Shown one piece after another: positions 42,959-51,048 of a stretch of 64,000 bases of DNA; position 1 is the first letter of the stretch; every line of letters begins with the position of its first letter. The notes below the pieces were generated by a model. The model was not told the DNA's origin. It saw nothing but the letters and a program-made list of their open reading frames with translations, and made no database searches. The stretch covers positions 434,001-498,000 of the forward strand of contig CBDIDV010000002.1 of the NCBI GenBank assembly GCA_965277875.1. Direction: 5' to 3'. Made by a program: the position numbers and the translations under genes. Source of the DNA: CAWFQB01 sp965277875. Lineage in GTDB: Bacteria; Armatimonadota; Chthonomonadetes; Chthonomonadales; Chthonomonadaceae.

Positions 42959-44113
42959 TCACAGATATTTTTGCAGAAAGTCCCACGCGGCGGGGTCATA
43001 GAACTCGTGACCGCCCGCAAAGACGAGAAATTGAAAATCTTCGTTCCGGTTGAGGCCGTTGTAGTAGGCGGCGGCATCGGGCGCGAGTTGTTTGCCCATG
43101 TCGCGGTGTTCGGCGTCGTCGTTCGCCCCGGCCTGTATTTGCAGCGGGCGGGGGCAGATCAGAGCCACAATCTCAGGGTCGCGCAGGAGGGTAAAGCGAT
43201 CCATGAACTGAAAATCGCTCGGAATACTATTCTCGTTCTGAGCGTAGCGAAATTCCTGTACGCCGAAGTAACAGCTTGACACGCCGGTCTTGATGCGCGG
43301 TTCCAACGCCATCGTCACAAGGGTATAGTACCCGCCATACGACAGCCCGACCATCGCAATGCGCCTGGCGTCCACTTCCGGGCGTTTACAGAGTACGTCC
43401 AGACTGCGCGTGATCTTGGCGATCTCGATGGCTGTCAGGCTTGTGCCGACAAGCCGCAGGCGGGCGTCGGTTCGGTTTCGCACATCGCCCCCAAAGCCCT
43501 CGGCGCTGAATAGATGTTGTGGCGCAAAGACCGCATAGCCGCGCTTGACGCCGCCGCGCACCATATCATGATAATTCGTGCCGCCGTGAAACAAAGCGAC
43601 TTCGGGCGAGCCGCCCCCGCCGTGCATGGCGATGACAAGCGGCGCGCGACCCTTCAATCCTTTGGGAACGATGTAAATGCCCTCGGCGTGGATATGGGGC
43701 AGGACGGGGATGCTCGCCCTAAAGTACGTGCCGATGCTGTCCTCGCCGATCTGTCGGAACTCCGCCTCACCCGTGGGCTTACCCGGCGGCGGATACCCGA
43801 TGCGATCTGCAAGTGTCTGCCGGAGTTTGCGCGTCGAAGCTTCATAAGCGTGGGGCGAGCGGTAGTCGGGCGTGAACACGGTTCGCAGGGCCGCGTCGTC
43901 TGCTTTACGCGCCAGAATGTAGGCGTCCAGTTCCCGCGCCTGTTCGCTGCGCAGCGGGTTGGAAGCGCGAACATCCTCCTCATAATAGGCGGGTGGGGCG
44001 GGCTTGGGTGCAGACTGCGTGGTTTGCGCCCGAACGCCTTGTCCCACATGCAGCGACAAAGCGGCTGTTACGGCAAGCGCGCAGCGCGTTAAGCTTTTTC
44101 CAGGATTATTCAT
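42959..44113 (-). CDS. Exported alpha/beta hydrolase (acetyl-xylan-esterase/dienelactone-hydrolase-like)
   Basis: 384 residues from ATG 44113, with a signal peptide (CALAVTAALSLHVGQGVRAQ). The oxyanion segment is PLVIAMHGGGGSPE and the nucleophile elbow is MVGLSYGGYYT (GxSxGG). The charge relay ends with GGHEFYDPAAW, and an acidic residue lies in QAGANDDAEHRD. The fold fits esterases of the acetyl-xylan or prolyl-oligopeptidase-like type. The substrate is unknown. It diverges from marR, with the MarR-type operator in the shared 82-bp gap, so it is probably part of that regulon. Confidence 0.85.
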   Translation of the reverse strand: MNNPGKSLTRCALAVTAALSLHVGQGVRAQTTQSAPKPAPPAYYEEDVRASNPLRSEQARELDAYILARKADDAALRTVFTPDYRSPHAYEASTRKLRQTLADRIGYPPPGKPTGEAEFRQIGEDSIGTYFRASIPVLPHIHAEGIYIVPKGLKGRAPLVIAMHGGGGSPEVALFHGGTNYHDMVRGGVKRGYAVFAPQHLFSAEGFGGDVRNRTDARLRLVGTSLTAIEIAKITRSLDVLCKRPEVDARRIAMVGLSYGGYYTLVTMALEPRIKTGVSSCYFGVQEFRYAQNENSIPSDFQFMDRFTLLRDPEIVALICPRPLQIQAGANDDAEHRDMGKQLAPDAAAYYNGLNRNEDFQFLVFAGGHEFYDPAAWDFLQKYL

Positions 44114-44159
44114 AATCACTAGTATAGCCGTTTTGAGCAAAACATTTCTATTCGCCCTC

Positions 44160-44190
44160 TTGAAAGTTTGTATTATAACTGTTATAATAC
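44160..44190 (+). promoter_or_regulatory. marR promoter with overlapping 21-bp operator
   Basis: TTGAAA (44160-44165), 17 bp, TATAAT (44183-44188). The perfect palindrome GTATTATAAC-T-GTTATAATAC (44170-44190) covers spacer and -10, so a bound dimer would block polymerase. A TATACT on the minus strand (44121-44126) may serve the divergent esterase. Confidence 0.88.
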
Positions 44191-44195
44191 TAATC

Positions 44196-44657
44196 ATGAA
44201 CGACGAACTTCTTGCTTCCTTTGTCTGCACGACCTTGATGCGAGTCGGAACGCGCATGGCGACGCTGTTCGACCAGAACATGGCGGAGTATGGCATCACG
44301 CAGGCGCAATTCAGGGTGCTGCTGGAAATCTACAATCGCGGCGGTCATGCCGGCGTCGCGCCCTCCGTACTGGCGGACCATCTGCTCATCGAACGGGGAA
44401 CCGTCACGGTGCTGACCAGCCGCATGGTGAATCAGGGCTTGCTGACGCGCAAGGCCGGCGAGAACCGGCGAACATTCCAACTGTGCCTGACGGACGTGGG
44501 GCGCTCAAAACTGGAGGCAGTCCTTCCTTCCGCCATATCCCTGGCAGACGAAGTGCTGGAGGGCGTCACACAGGAGGAGATGCGGCGCGTTTTGGAGCAG
44601 TTGGCGAAGCTGGAAGTGCATTTGCGGACAAATAACAGCCGCGCATCCACTCCATAA
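44196..44657 (+). CDS. MarR-family transcriptional regulator
   Basis: 153 residues from ATG 44196. It has the winged helix-turn-helix layout: ITQAQFRVLLEIYNRGGHAGVAPSVLADHLLIERGTVTVLTSRM (recognition helix) and the wing LLTRKAGENRRTFQLCLTDVGR, flanked by dimerisation helices. The start lies six nt after a palindromic operator, so autorepression is likely. The core ATAACTGTTA recurs upstream of the DUF2306 gene. The ligand is unknown; MarR proteins often respond to phenolics, lipids or oxidants. Confidence 0.92.
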   Translation: MNDELLASFVCTTLMRVGTRMATLFDQNMAEYGITQAQFRVLLEIYNRGGHAGVAPSVLADHLLIERGTVTVLTSRMVNQGLLTRKAGENRRTFQLCLTDVGRSKLEAVLPSAISLADEVLEGVTQEEMRRVLEQLAKLEVHLRTNNSRASTP

Positions 44658-44709
44658 TGCCATCGTCCCGTCACGGTAGACCATTGAAAAGCGCGTTCAC
44701 GCCCTTATT

Positions 44710-44738
44710 GTTATAAACATAACTGTTAGTTTTATAAC
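44710..44738. promoter_or_regulatory. Second MarR-type operator
   Basis: CATAACTGTTAG (44718-44729) shares the central ATAACTGTTA with the operator at 44170-44190 and is flanked by GTTATAA and TTATAAC. It lies upstream of the DUF2306 gene. Confidence 0.65.
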
Positions 44739-44805
44739 ATTCTCGATGCAAATGGATTGACTATCAAATCGAAAAATTCGGACACAAGATGATAAGGAGA
44801 AGACT

Positions 44806-45459
44806 ATGACAGGCGCATCCATCACTCAGAAACGTTCGCGCGGCGCTTTGCCAACCTTCAGCGCGCTGGCTTTCGGAGCCATTACCCTCCTGGCTCTGGT
44901 ATTCGGAGTCTACGCGCTGCGCTACGCCCTGCCGCACATTCCCGTACCTGCGCCCCTGCCGAACTTCACTTTGCATCGTAAGATGCTGATCGTCCATGCC
45001 GTTTCCGCTTCGGTGGCCCTGATGTCCGGCCCGTGGCAATTCATCGCTTCCCTGCGGCGCAAGCGCCTCGGCCTGCACCGCTGGGCCGGACGGGTCTACC
45101 TGGTGGCTGTCGGGGTCGCCTGGATCTCCTCGCTGCCGCTGGGGTTTGGAGCGCTTGGGGGGAGTGTATCCACGCTGGGATTTCTGGGGCTTGGGGTCGC
45201 ATGGATCGGCAGCAGCGGCATGGGGCTTGCCACTATTCTTCGAGGCCGCGTTGCGGCGCACAAAGATTGGATGTTGCGCAGTTACGCGCTGACAGCGGGA
45301 GCCATCACATTACGCCTCTATCTGGGGGTGGCAATAGCGCTGCATCTGCCTTTTGTCGAGTCCTATCGGGTTATCGCCTGGGCTTCCTGGGTGACGAACC
45401 TGCTTGCGGCAGAAGCGATTCTCCTGCTGCGCCGTCCTCGCCATCCTGTTTCCGCATAG
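44806..45459 (+). CDS. DUF2306 membrane protein
   Basis: 217 residues with about six membrane helices. Family motifs: LHRKMLIVHAVSASVALMSGPWQF, LGLHRWAGRVYL and AAHKDWMLRSYALT, the last with the conserved His-Lys-x-Trp pattern. DUF2306 proteins are predicted to bind haem or act in membrane redox, but no biochemical function is settled. AAGGAGAAG precedes the ATG. A MarR-type operator 70-95 nt upstream suggests control together with the marR locus. Confidence 0.87.
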   Translation: MTGASITQKRSRGALPTFSALAFGAITLLALVFGVYALRYALPHIPVPAPLPNFTLHRKMLIVHAVSASVALMSGPWQFIASLRRKRLGLHRWAGRVYLVAVGVAWISSLPLGFGALGGSVSTLGFLGLGVAWIGSSGMGLATILRGRVAAHKDWMLRSYALTAGAITLRLYLGVAIALHLPFVESYRVIAWASWVTNLLAAEAILLLRRPRHPVSA

Positions 45460-45561
45460 CTTTGTATAACGCTGGAAATGCGGGGAACGCCTTGAGTTCT
45501 TGAACCGGAACCTCAGCCGCGAAACACGCAATTTTTTTGGCCTATTATTGCACCTTCTATC

Positions 45562-45590
45562 TTGACAGGCGCGTAATAGCATGGTAGACT
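45562..45590 (+). promoter_or_regulatory. Promoter and structured leader of the DUF2294 gene
   Basis: TTGACA (45562-45567), 17 bp, TGG-TAGACT (-10 at 45585-45590). The transcript from about 45597 has a leader of 110-140 nt, with GGGTTTC-ACGC-GAAACCC (45625-45642) preceded by GGGGGCAAA and followed by GGTGCG...GGCC. This is reminiscent of riboswitch domains, but I could not assign a class. Confidence 0.65.
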
Positions 45591-45739
45591 AGATCCAACG
45601 ACATAACGGGTTGACGGGGGCAAAGGGTTTCACGCGAAACCCGGTGCGTTCGTAGGCCAGCATTCGCGCGTTTTGACTGCACCTACAGACAAACGGAAAC
45701 GCCGGGATGCTGGTTTTTGGCGTTTGGGGACGGCCATAC

Positions 45740-46114
45740 GTGAACCGACCGACTAAAGGAACAATCGAAGCCGAGGTTTCCAACGCCATCGTGCGTTTTC
45801 AGCGCGAACAGCAGGGGCGCGGGCCGACGGATGTACGCGCCCACCTTGTCGGCGACCTGATCCTGGTGCGCTGCGCGGGGATCTTCACGCCCACCGAGGC
45901 GCGGCTTGCCGCCACCGACGAGGGCCGCAAGCTGATTAAAAGCGCGCGGCAGGAACTTCGCAGTATCAGCCACGCCGAGATAGAGAGCATCGTTGCGGGC
46001 ATCGTCGGCTGCCCGGTCGTCCGCAGTTACGGCGACATCAGCGTCGAGGCCGCCGAACAGATGGAAGTTTATGTGCTGAGTTTGGATCTGGAGAAACGTC
46101 TTATGCGCGGCTGA
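45740..46114 (+). CDS. DUF2294 family protein
   Basis: 124 residues from GTG 45740; ATG 45707 in frame would add 11. Family pattern: TKGTIEAEVSNAIVRFQREQQGRGPTDVRAHLVGDLILVRC, then FTPTEARLA..EGRKLIKSARQEL and SYGDISVEAAEQMEVYVLSLD. It is a small cytosolic alpha-beta protein of unknown mechanism. It is the first gene before the kdp cluster and is separated from it by a terminator-like stem at 46236-46312. Confidence 0.8.
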   Translation: MNRPTKGTIEAEVSNAIVRFQREQQGRGPTDVRAHLVGDLILVRCAGIFTPTEARLAATDEGRKLIKSARQELRSISHAEIESIVAGIVGCPVVRSYGDISVEAAEQMEVYVLSLDLEKRLMRG

Positions 46115-46235
46115 TGCCGACACAGGCGCAAAGCATTTGTAAGCATTTACGCAGAACTACATAGGGTTATGTACCCGGTTGCCGATGCGAAGAGTCACGT
46201 TCAGGAGCGATCCTGCAAGCCGACTTGTCGCCGTG

Positions 46236-46312
46236 GAGGCCGGAAGATCAGGGCAGAAGCCAGCGCGGAAAACACCGCATGGCGCTTCTGCGTGGTCTTC
46301 CGGCCTCTTTTG
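46236..46312 (+). terminator. Terminator or attenuator before kdp
   Basis: GAGGCCGGAAGA (46236-46247) pairs with TCTTCCGGCCTC (46296-46307), followed by TTTT. A nested GCAGAAGC/GCTTCTGC stem lies inside. Upstream, CAGGA-GCGA-TCCTG (46202-46215) forms a GNRA-capped hairpin. It could end the DUF2294 transcript or attenuate read-through into kdp. Confidence 0.8.
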
Positions 46313-46370
46313 CGTTTGGTCATACTCTTGTTTGTTGATGCTGAGTTTTTGATTCCGGGAAAGGAACGCC

Positions 46371-46454
46371 ATGCAGGACATCTTTTATCTGCTCATCGTT
46401 TTTGTCTTTTTTGCCCTCGCCTCCGCGTACACGCGCGGCTGCGACAAGCTTTGA
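46371..46454 (+). CDS. 27-residue membrane microprotein before kdpF
   Basis: The frame ATG 46371 to TGA 46454 encodes MQDIFYLLIVFVFFALASAY, then TRGCDKL: one membrane helix with a short basic/Cys tail. AAAGGAA lies upstream. Similar one-helix peptides ending in RGC-E/D-L occur just before kdpF in other bacteria, to my recollection. Its role is unknown, possibly an extra small subunit or a stabiliser of the Kdp complex. Confidence 0.75.
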   Translation: MQDIFYLLIVFVFFALASAYTRGCDKL

Positions 46455-46507
46455 TCTAATGCAAAAACTATTGCAATAGTCTTTGCAAAGACTATAAGGA
46501 AACCTTT

Positions 46508-46594
46508 ATGATTGACTACATCTGGACGGGCCTGGTAGCGGCGGGTCTGCTCGTTTATCTGCTGTACGCGCTGTTGCGCCCGGAGCGGTTTTAA
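46508..46594 (+). CDS. kdpF: K+-transporting ATPase small subunit KdpF
   Basis: 28 residues: one hydrophobic helix (DYIWTGLVAAGLLVYLLYAL) and a basic C-terminus LRPERF, the classic KdpF pattern. AAGGAAA lies about 8 nt before the ATG. KdpF stabilises the KdpABC complex in the membrane. It is followed by kdpA. Confidence 0.9.
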   Translation: MIDYIWTGLVAAGLLVYLLYALLRPERF

Positions 46595-46637
46595 CCCGCA
46601 GTTTGCCATGACGCCGCGAATACGGTTCGCGGCAAAA

Positions 46638-46670
46638 AGAGATCACAAGAGAGATCACCAGAGAGATCAC
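46638..46670. repeat. Triple 12-nt direct repeat at the kdpA ribosome site
   Basis: AGAGATCAC occurs at 46638, 46650 and 46662, a strict 12-nt period, ending two nt before the kdpA ATG. No other ribosome-binding sequence is closer, so the repeats contain or replace it (AGAGA). Confidence 0.75.
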
Positions 46671-46672
46671 CC

Positions 46673-48529
46673 ATGACACCCAACGGCATTGTGCAAATTT
46701 TATTGTTCTTCGGCGTGGTGCTGCTTTGCACCAAGCCGATGGGCCTGTATATGGCCCGCGTCTTCGAGGGCGAGCGCACCCTTCTCAGTCCCATCGTTCG
46801 GCCCATCGAAAAACTCTTCTACGCCCTCTTCGGCGTGCGCGAAGACGAGGACATGCGCTGGACGACGTACACGTTCGCCATGCTCGCCTTCAGCGTCGTG
46901 GGCGCGCTATTGACCTTTGCCCTGCTGCGAATGCAGGGACATCTGCCGTTCAACCCCAAAGCGTACAGCGGCAAGGACATGACGCCCGACCTGAGCTTCA
47001 ACACCGCCGTATCGTTCCTGACCAACACCAACTGGCAGTCGTACACGCCCGAAGCGACCATCAGCTACTTCAGCAACATGGTATCGCTGGCCGTCCATAA
47101 CTGGATGTCGGCTGCCTATGGCATCGCCATCGCCATTGTGCTGATACGCGGCTTTGCGCGTCGCTCGGCAAACGGCGTGGGCAACTTCTGGGTGGACGTG
47201 ACGCGGGCCACGCTGTATATCCTGCTGCCCTTCTGCCTGATCTACTCCCTGCTGCTGATCTCGCAGGGCGTTCCCCAGAGTTTTGCGCCTTATACGGACG
47301 TGAAGACGCTGGAAGGCGCGACGCAGACCCTGCCCTTTGGCGCGGTCGCCTCGCAGGAGAGCATCAAAATGCTCGGCACGAACGGCGGCGGCATCTTCAA
47401 CGCCAACAGTGCGCACCCGTTCGAAAACCCGACCCCGCTCGCCAACTTCTTGCAGTTGGTGTCCATCTTCCTGATACCGGCGGGCCTGACGTACACGTTC
47501 GGCCACATGGTACGCAATACCAGGCAGGGCTGGGCCTTGTTCGCAGCCATGAGCGCGCTGTTCTTCACGGGACTATGCGTGTGCGTCACTTCGGAACAGA
47601 AGGGCAATCCCACCATCGCCAGCACGGCGCACGTTCTGACGGCGAGTACCGGGACGCAGAGCGGCGGCAATATGGAGGGCAAGGAGACGCGCTTCGGCAT
47701 CACGAACTCGGCCCTGTTCGCGACCGTCACGACCGACACAAGCTGCGGCGCGGTCAACAGTATGCACGACAGCTACACGCCCCTCGGCGGCCTGGTTCCG
47801 CTCGCCAACATTCTGAGCGGCGAGGTCATCTTCGGCGGCGTGGGTTCGGGACTGTACGGAATGCTGATGTACGCGGTCATCGCCGTGTTTATTGCGGGCC
47901 TGATGGTCGGGCGCACACCGGAGTATCTGGGCAAAAAGATCGAGCAGTACGAGGTGAAAATGGCGATGCTCGCCGTGCTTATCCTCGCCGCCGACATATT
48001 GTGCTTTACCGCAATATCGGCCAACCTGAATATCGCGCCGGGAGCCACGTCGCAGACGTTTACGGACAAGCAGGCGAGCGAAGAGGCTGCCCTGCCCGCG
48101 TCGGCGCAGTGGAACCATGTCAACAATAGCAGTCCGAGCAACTACTATGGGGCCACGTACAACAACCAGAACAACAGCGGGGCGCACGGTTTCAGCGAGA
48201 TCCTGTACGCCTACTCGTCCGCGACCGGCAACAACGGCTCGGCCTTTGCGGGCATCACGGCCAACACGCGCTATTACAACATGACGCTGGGCATCGCCAT
48301 GCTCATCGGACGCTTCCTGATGATTATTCCGCTGCTGGCGATTGCGGGCAGTCTGGCGAAGAAGAAAAACGTGCCGGAATCGGCGGGTACGTTCCCAACC
48401 GACAGCGCGACTTTCAGCATTCTGCTGATCGGCGTGATCGTGATCGTCGGCGCGCTGACCTTCCTGCCGGCCCTCGCGCTCGGCCCGATTGTAGAGCATT
48501 TGCAGATGATGGGCGGCAAAACGTTCTGA
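46673..48529 (+). CDS. kdpA: K+-transporting ATPase subunit A (channel-like)
   Basis: 618 residues, compared with 557 in E. coli, with about ten membrane helices. Pore-loop segments are present: NTNWQSYTPEATISYFSNM, KMLGTNGGGIFNANSAHPFENP and TVTTDTSCGAVNSMHDSYTPLGG. KdpA binds and passes K+ with high affinity; KdpB drives it. The extra length lies in the last third: a Ser/Asn-rich extracytoplasmic loop (TFTDKQASEEAALPASAQWN ... ATYNNQNNSGAHGF). The start follows the AGAGATCAC repeats. A palindromic element separates it from kdpB. Confidence 0.97.
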   Translation: MTPNGIVQILLFFGVVLLCTKPMGLYMARVFEGERTLLSPIVRPIEKLFYALFGVREDEDMRWTTYTFAMLAFSVVGALLTFALLRMQGHLPFNPKAYSGKDMTPDLSFNTAVSFLTNTNWQSYTPEATISYFSNMVSLAVHNWMSAAYGIAIAIVLIRGFARRSANGVGNFWVDVTRATLYILLPFCLIYSLLLISQGVPQSFAPYTDVKTLEGATQTLPFGAVASQESIKMLGTNGGGIFNANSAHPFENPTPLANFLQLVSIFLIPAGLTYTFGHMVRNTRQGWALFAAMSALFFTGLCVCVTSEQKGNPTIASTAHVLTASTGTQSGGNMEGKETRFGITNSALFATVTTDTSCGAVNSMHDSYTPLGGLVPLANILSGEVIFGGVGSGLYGMLMYAVIAVFIAGLMVGRTPEYLGKKIEQYEVKMAMLAVLILAADILCFTAISANLNIAPGATSQTFTDKQASEEAALPASAQWNHVNNSSPSNYYGATYNNQNNSGAHGFSEILYAYSSATGNNGSAFAGITANTRYYNMTLGIAMLIGRFLMIIPLLAIAGSLAKKKNVPESAGTFPTDSATFSILLIGVIVIVGALTFLPALALGPIVEHLQMMGGKTF

Positions 48530-48540
48530 GTTTATTGGGA

Positions 48541-48686
48541 CGGGTACAGGGAACGTACCCGTCTCGGAGGCAACTGCGTTGCCAAGCGTCCTCGCGGACG
48601 CGATACGCTCGCATGTTCCAGGGCATTTACGTCCGAAGGACGTTCGGCGCGAAGCGCCTCCCAGACGGGTACGTTCCCTGTACCCG
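48541..48686. repeat. Nested palindromic element inside the kdp operon (kdpA-kdpB gap)
   Basis: 31-bp terminal inverted repeats (48541-48571 and 48656-48686, one mismatch). Each arm is itself a hairpin (CGGGTAC...GTACCCG). Inside are GCCAAG followed by GCGTCC-TCGC-GGACGC, and ACGTCC-GAA-GGACGT. Total length is 146 bp. It is closely related to 51752-51900. Confidence 0.9.
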
Positions 48687-48706
48687 GTTAATTGAAGGAT
48701 ACCAAA

Positions 48707-50839
48707 ATGGCTGTGCAGATGCAGACACCAATGCCCGCGCCGAGCGAAACGCCGGGGGGCTTTACCAAACCGAAGAACGCGCCCCGTTCGCTGTTTGATC
48801 CCGCTATCGTGAAGCGGGCCGTGGGCGACGCGTTCCGAAAACTCGACCCGCGCCTTGTCGCCAAGAACCCGGTCATGTTCGTGGTCGAGGTGGGCAGCGC
48901 GATCACGACTTACTACGCCCTGAAAAGCATCGTCACGCATGATGGGCAGACCCTGTTCATCGTGCAGGTGACGATATGGTTGTGGTTCACCGTCCTGTTC
49001 GCCAACTTCGCCGAAGCGATGGCCGAGGGACGCGGCAAGGCGCAGGCCGACACGCTCCGCAAAGCCAAAAGCGAGGCGATGGCCCGCAAACTGGTGAATG
49101 GGCGCGAGGAACTTGTGCCGGGCGCACAGCTTCGCAAGGGCGATCTGGTCGTGTGCGAGACGAACGATGTGATACCCAGCGACGGCGAGATCGTCGAAGG
49201 TATCGCCAGCGTGGACGAGTCGGCTATTACGGGCGAGTCGGCCCCGGTTATCCGCGAATCGGGCGGCGACCGGAGCAGCGTGACGGGCGGAACCAAAGTG
49301 CTGTCTGACCGCGTCGTGATCCGCATCGTCAGCAATCCCGGCGAAACGTTTATTGACCGCATGATCGCGCTTGTCGAGGGCGCGCAGCGGCAAAAGACGC
49401 CTAACGAGATCGCGCTTTCGATCCTGCTGGCGGGTCTGACCATCGTGTTTTTGCTGGCCGTCGTGACCCTGCAGCCTTACGCCATTTACAGTGTGCGTTC
49501 GGCGGGAGCGGGCGCTCCGCCCAGCATCACGGTTCTCATCAGCCTGCTTGTGTGTCTTATCCCGACGACGATTGGCGGATTGCTTTCGGCCATCGGTATC
49601 GCAGGCATGGATCGCGTCATGCAGCACAACGTGCTTGCCATGTCCGGCAAGGCAGTCGAGGCCGCCGGCGACGTGAATACCCTGCTGCTGGACAAGACCG
49701 GAACCATCACATACGGCAACCGCCGCGCCGCCGAATTTGTGGCCCTGCCCGGTGTGAGCGCGGACGAACTGGCGGATGCCGCGCAGTTGTCGTCGCTTGC
49801 CGACGAGACGCCCGAAGGCCGCAGCATCGTGGAACTGGCGATAGAAAAGTACGGACGCAAGGAGCGGCAGCACGACGCGAGTACGGGCGAGTTCGTGCCG
49901 TTCACGGCTCAGACCCGCATGTCGGGCGTCAACATGAACGGCACGCAGGTACGCAAGGGCGCGGCAGCGAGCGTGGCGGCGTGGGTAGAGGCGCAGGGCG
50001 GCACGGCCCCTGCCCAACTGGACGAGATCGTGTCCCGCATCAGCAACCTGGGCGGTACGCCGCTCACGGTCGCCGTCAACAACCGACCGCTGGGCGTGAT
50101 CTATCTCAAAGACATCGTCAAGACGGGCATGAAGGAGCGCTTCGACCAACTGCGCGCAATGGGCATCAAGACGGTCATGATCACGGGCGACAACCCGCTC
50201 ACGGCCAAAGCCATCGCGAACGAGGCGGGCGTAGACGACTTTCTGGCGCAGGCCACGCCCGAAAACAAGATGGACTTGATCAAGTCCGAGCAGACCGGCG
50301 GCAAACTTGTCGCCATGACCGGCGACGGCACAAACGATGCCCCCGCATTGGCGCAGGCCGATGTCGGCGTTGCGATGAACACGGGTACGCAGGCCGCGAA
50401 AGAGGCCGGCAACATGGTAGACCTGGACAGCAACCCGACCAAGCTGATCGAGATCGTCGAAATCGGCAAGCAGTTGCTGATGACGCGCGGCGCCCTGACG
50501 ACGTTCAGCATCGCCAACGATGTCGCCAAGTATTTCGCGATCATCCCGGCCATGTTCGTAGCCACCTATGCCAGCCTGGACAGCATCAACTTTCTGCGTC
50601 TGGGGCCGCTCGGCGGGCGTTCCACGCCTCAGAGCGCGGTTCTGGCCTGCGTGATCTTCAACGCGCTTATCATTATCGCGCTGATCCCGCTCGCCCTGCG
50701 CGGCGTACCCTACAAGCCGATGGGCGCGGCCCAGGTCCTGCGCCGCAACCTGCTCTTGTACGGCGTGGTCGGCATCCTGATCCCGTTCCCGTTCATTTGG
50801 CTGATTGACCGCATCCTGGTCGTCCTGCACCTGGCGTAG
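48707..50839 (+). CDS. kdpB: K+-transporting ATPase subunit B (P-type ATPase)
   Basis: 710 residues from ATG 48707 (GAAGGA 7 nt upstream). P-type hallmarks: actuator ITGESAPVIRES, phosphorylation site LLLDKTGTITYGNR, nucleotide-binding GVNMNGTQVRKGA, hinge MITGDNPLTAKAIANEAGVDD and MTGDGTNDAPALAQADVGVAMN. It hydrolyses ATP to power K+ uptake through KdpA. The N-terminus (MQTPMPAPSETPGGFTKPKN) is a short Pro-rich extension. It is separated from kdpA by a palindromic element and from kdpC by 209 nt of degenerate repeats. Confidence 0.98.
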   Translation: MAVQMQTPMPAPSETPGGFTKPKNAPRSLFDPAIVKRAVGDAFRKLDPRLVAKNPVMFVVEVGSAITTYYALKSIVTHDGQTLFIVQVTIWLWFTVLFANFAEAMAEGRGKAQADTLRKAKSEAMARKLVNGREELVPGAQLRKGDLVVCETNDVIPSDGEIVEGIASVDESAITGESAPVIRESGGDRSSVTGGTKVLSDRVVIRIVSNPGETFIDRMIALVEGAQRQKTPNEIALSILLAGLTIVFLLAVVTLQPYAIYSVRSAGAGAPPSITVLISLLVCLIPTTIGGLLSAIGIAGMDRVMQHNVLAMSGKAVEAAGDVNTLLLDKTGTITYGNRRAAEFVALPGVSADELADAAQLSSLADETPEGRSIVELAIEKYGRKERQHDASTGEFVPFTAQTRMSGVNMNGTQVRKGAAASVAAWVEAQGGTAPAQLDEIVSRISNLGGTPLTVAVNNRPLGVIYLKDIVKTGMKERFDQLRAMGIKTVMITGDNPLTAKAIANEAGVDDFLAQATPENKMDLIKSEQTGGKLVAMTGDGTNDAPALAQADVGVAMNTGTQAAKEAGNMVDLDSNPTKLIEIVEIGKQLLMTRGALTTFSIANDVAKYFAIIPAMFVATYASLDSINFLRLGPLGGRSTPQSAVLACVIFNALIIIALIPLALRGVPYKPMGAAQVLRRNLLLYGVVGILIPFPFIWLIDRILVVLHLA

Positions 50840-50847
50840 AGAAGAGT

Positions 50848-50985
50848 TATCCACAGATTAACACAGATTTTCACAGCTTAAAAATGCCAATGAACAGAGA
50901 AGGACAGGCAAACCATCAGGCCAGCCGACATGTTGTTCTAAAATCCTGTTAATCCTGAAAATCTTGTTAATCCTGTCTATGGATT
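50848..50985. repeat. Degenerate inverted repeat, kdpB-kdpC gap
   Basis: ATCCACAGATTAACACAG (from 50849) and the segment 50955-50984 are complementary with several mismatches and gaps. Further on, 51000-51033 (reading CCGCGAAACACGC on the minus strand) recurs near 9474 and 45518. No gene is present in 50840-51048. Confidence 0.5.
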
Positions 50986-51048
50986 GGAAATGTATTTTGT
51001 GTTTTTCGTGTGCTTTGCGTGTTTCGCGGTGGATCTAAGGAGTTTGAA

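Noticed and set aside
45600..45700. c-di-GMP-I (GEMM) riboswitch
   Set aside because: GGGCAAA plus a hairpin is suggestive, but the GACGCAAAGCC receptor strand is not present.
46131..46235. ydaO-type c-di-AMP riboswitch before kdp
   Set aside because: The conserved blocks of that class (such as GGGGTGAAT and CCGTCAGCTAAC) are absent.
47573..50854. A 1093-codon minus-strand open frame opposite kdpA/kdpB
   Set aside because: It is the antisense shadow of highly conserved kdpA and kdpB in GC-rich DNA; it has no family motif and is rich in Arg/His/Gln as such shadows are.
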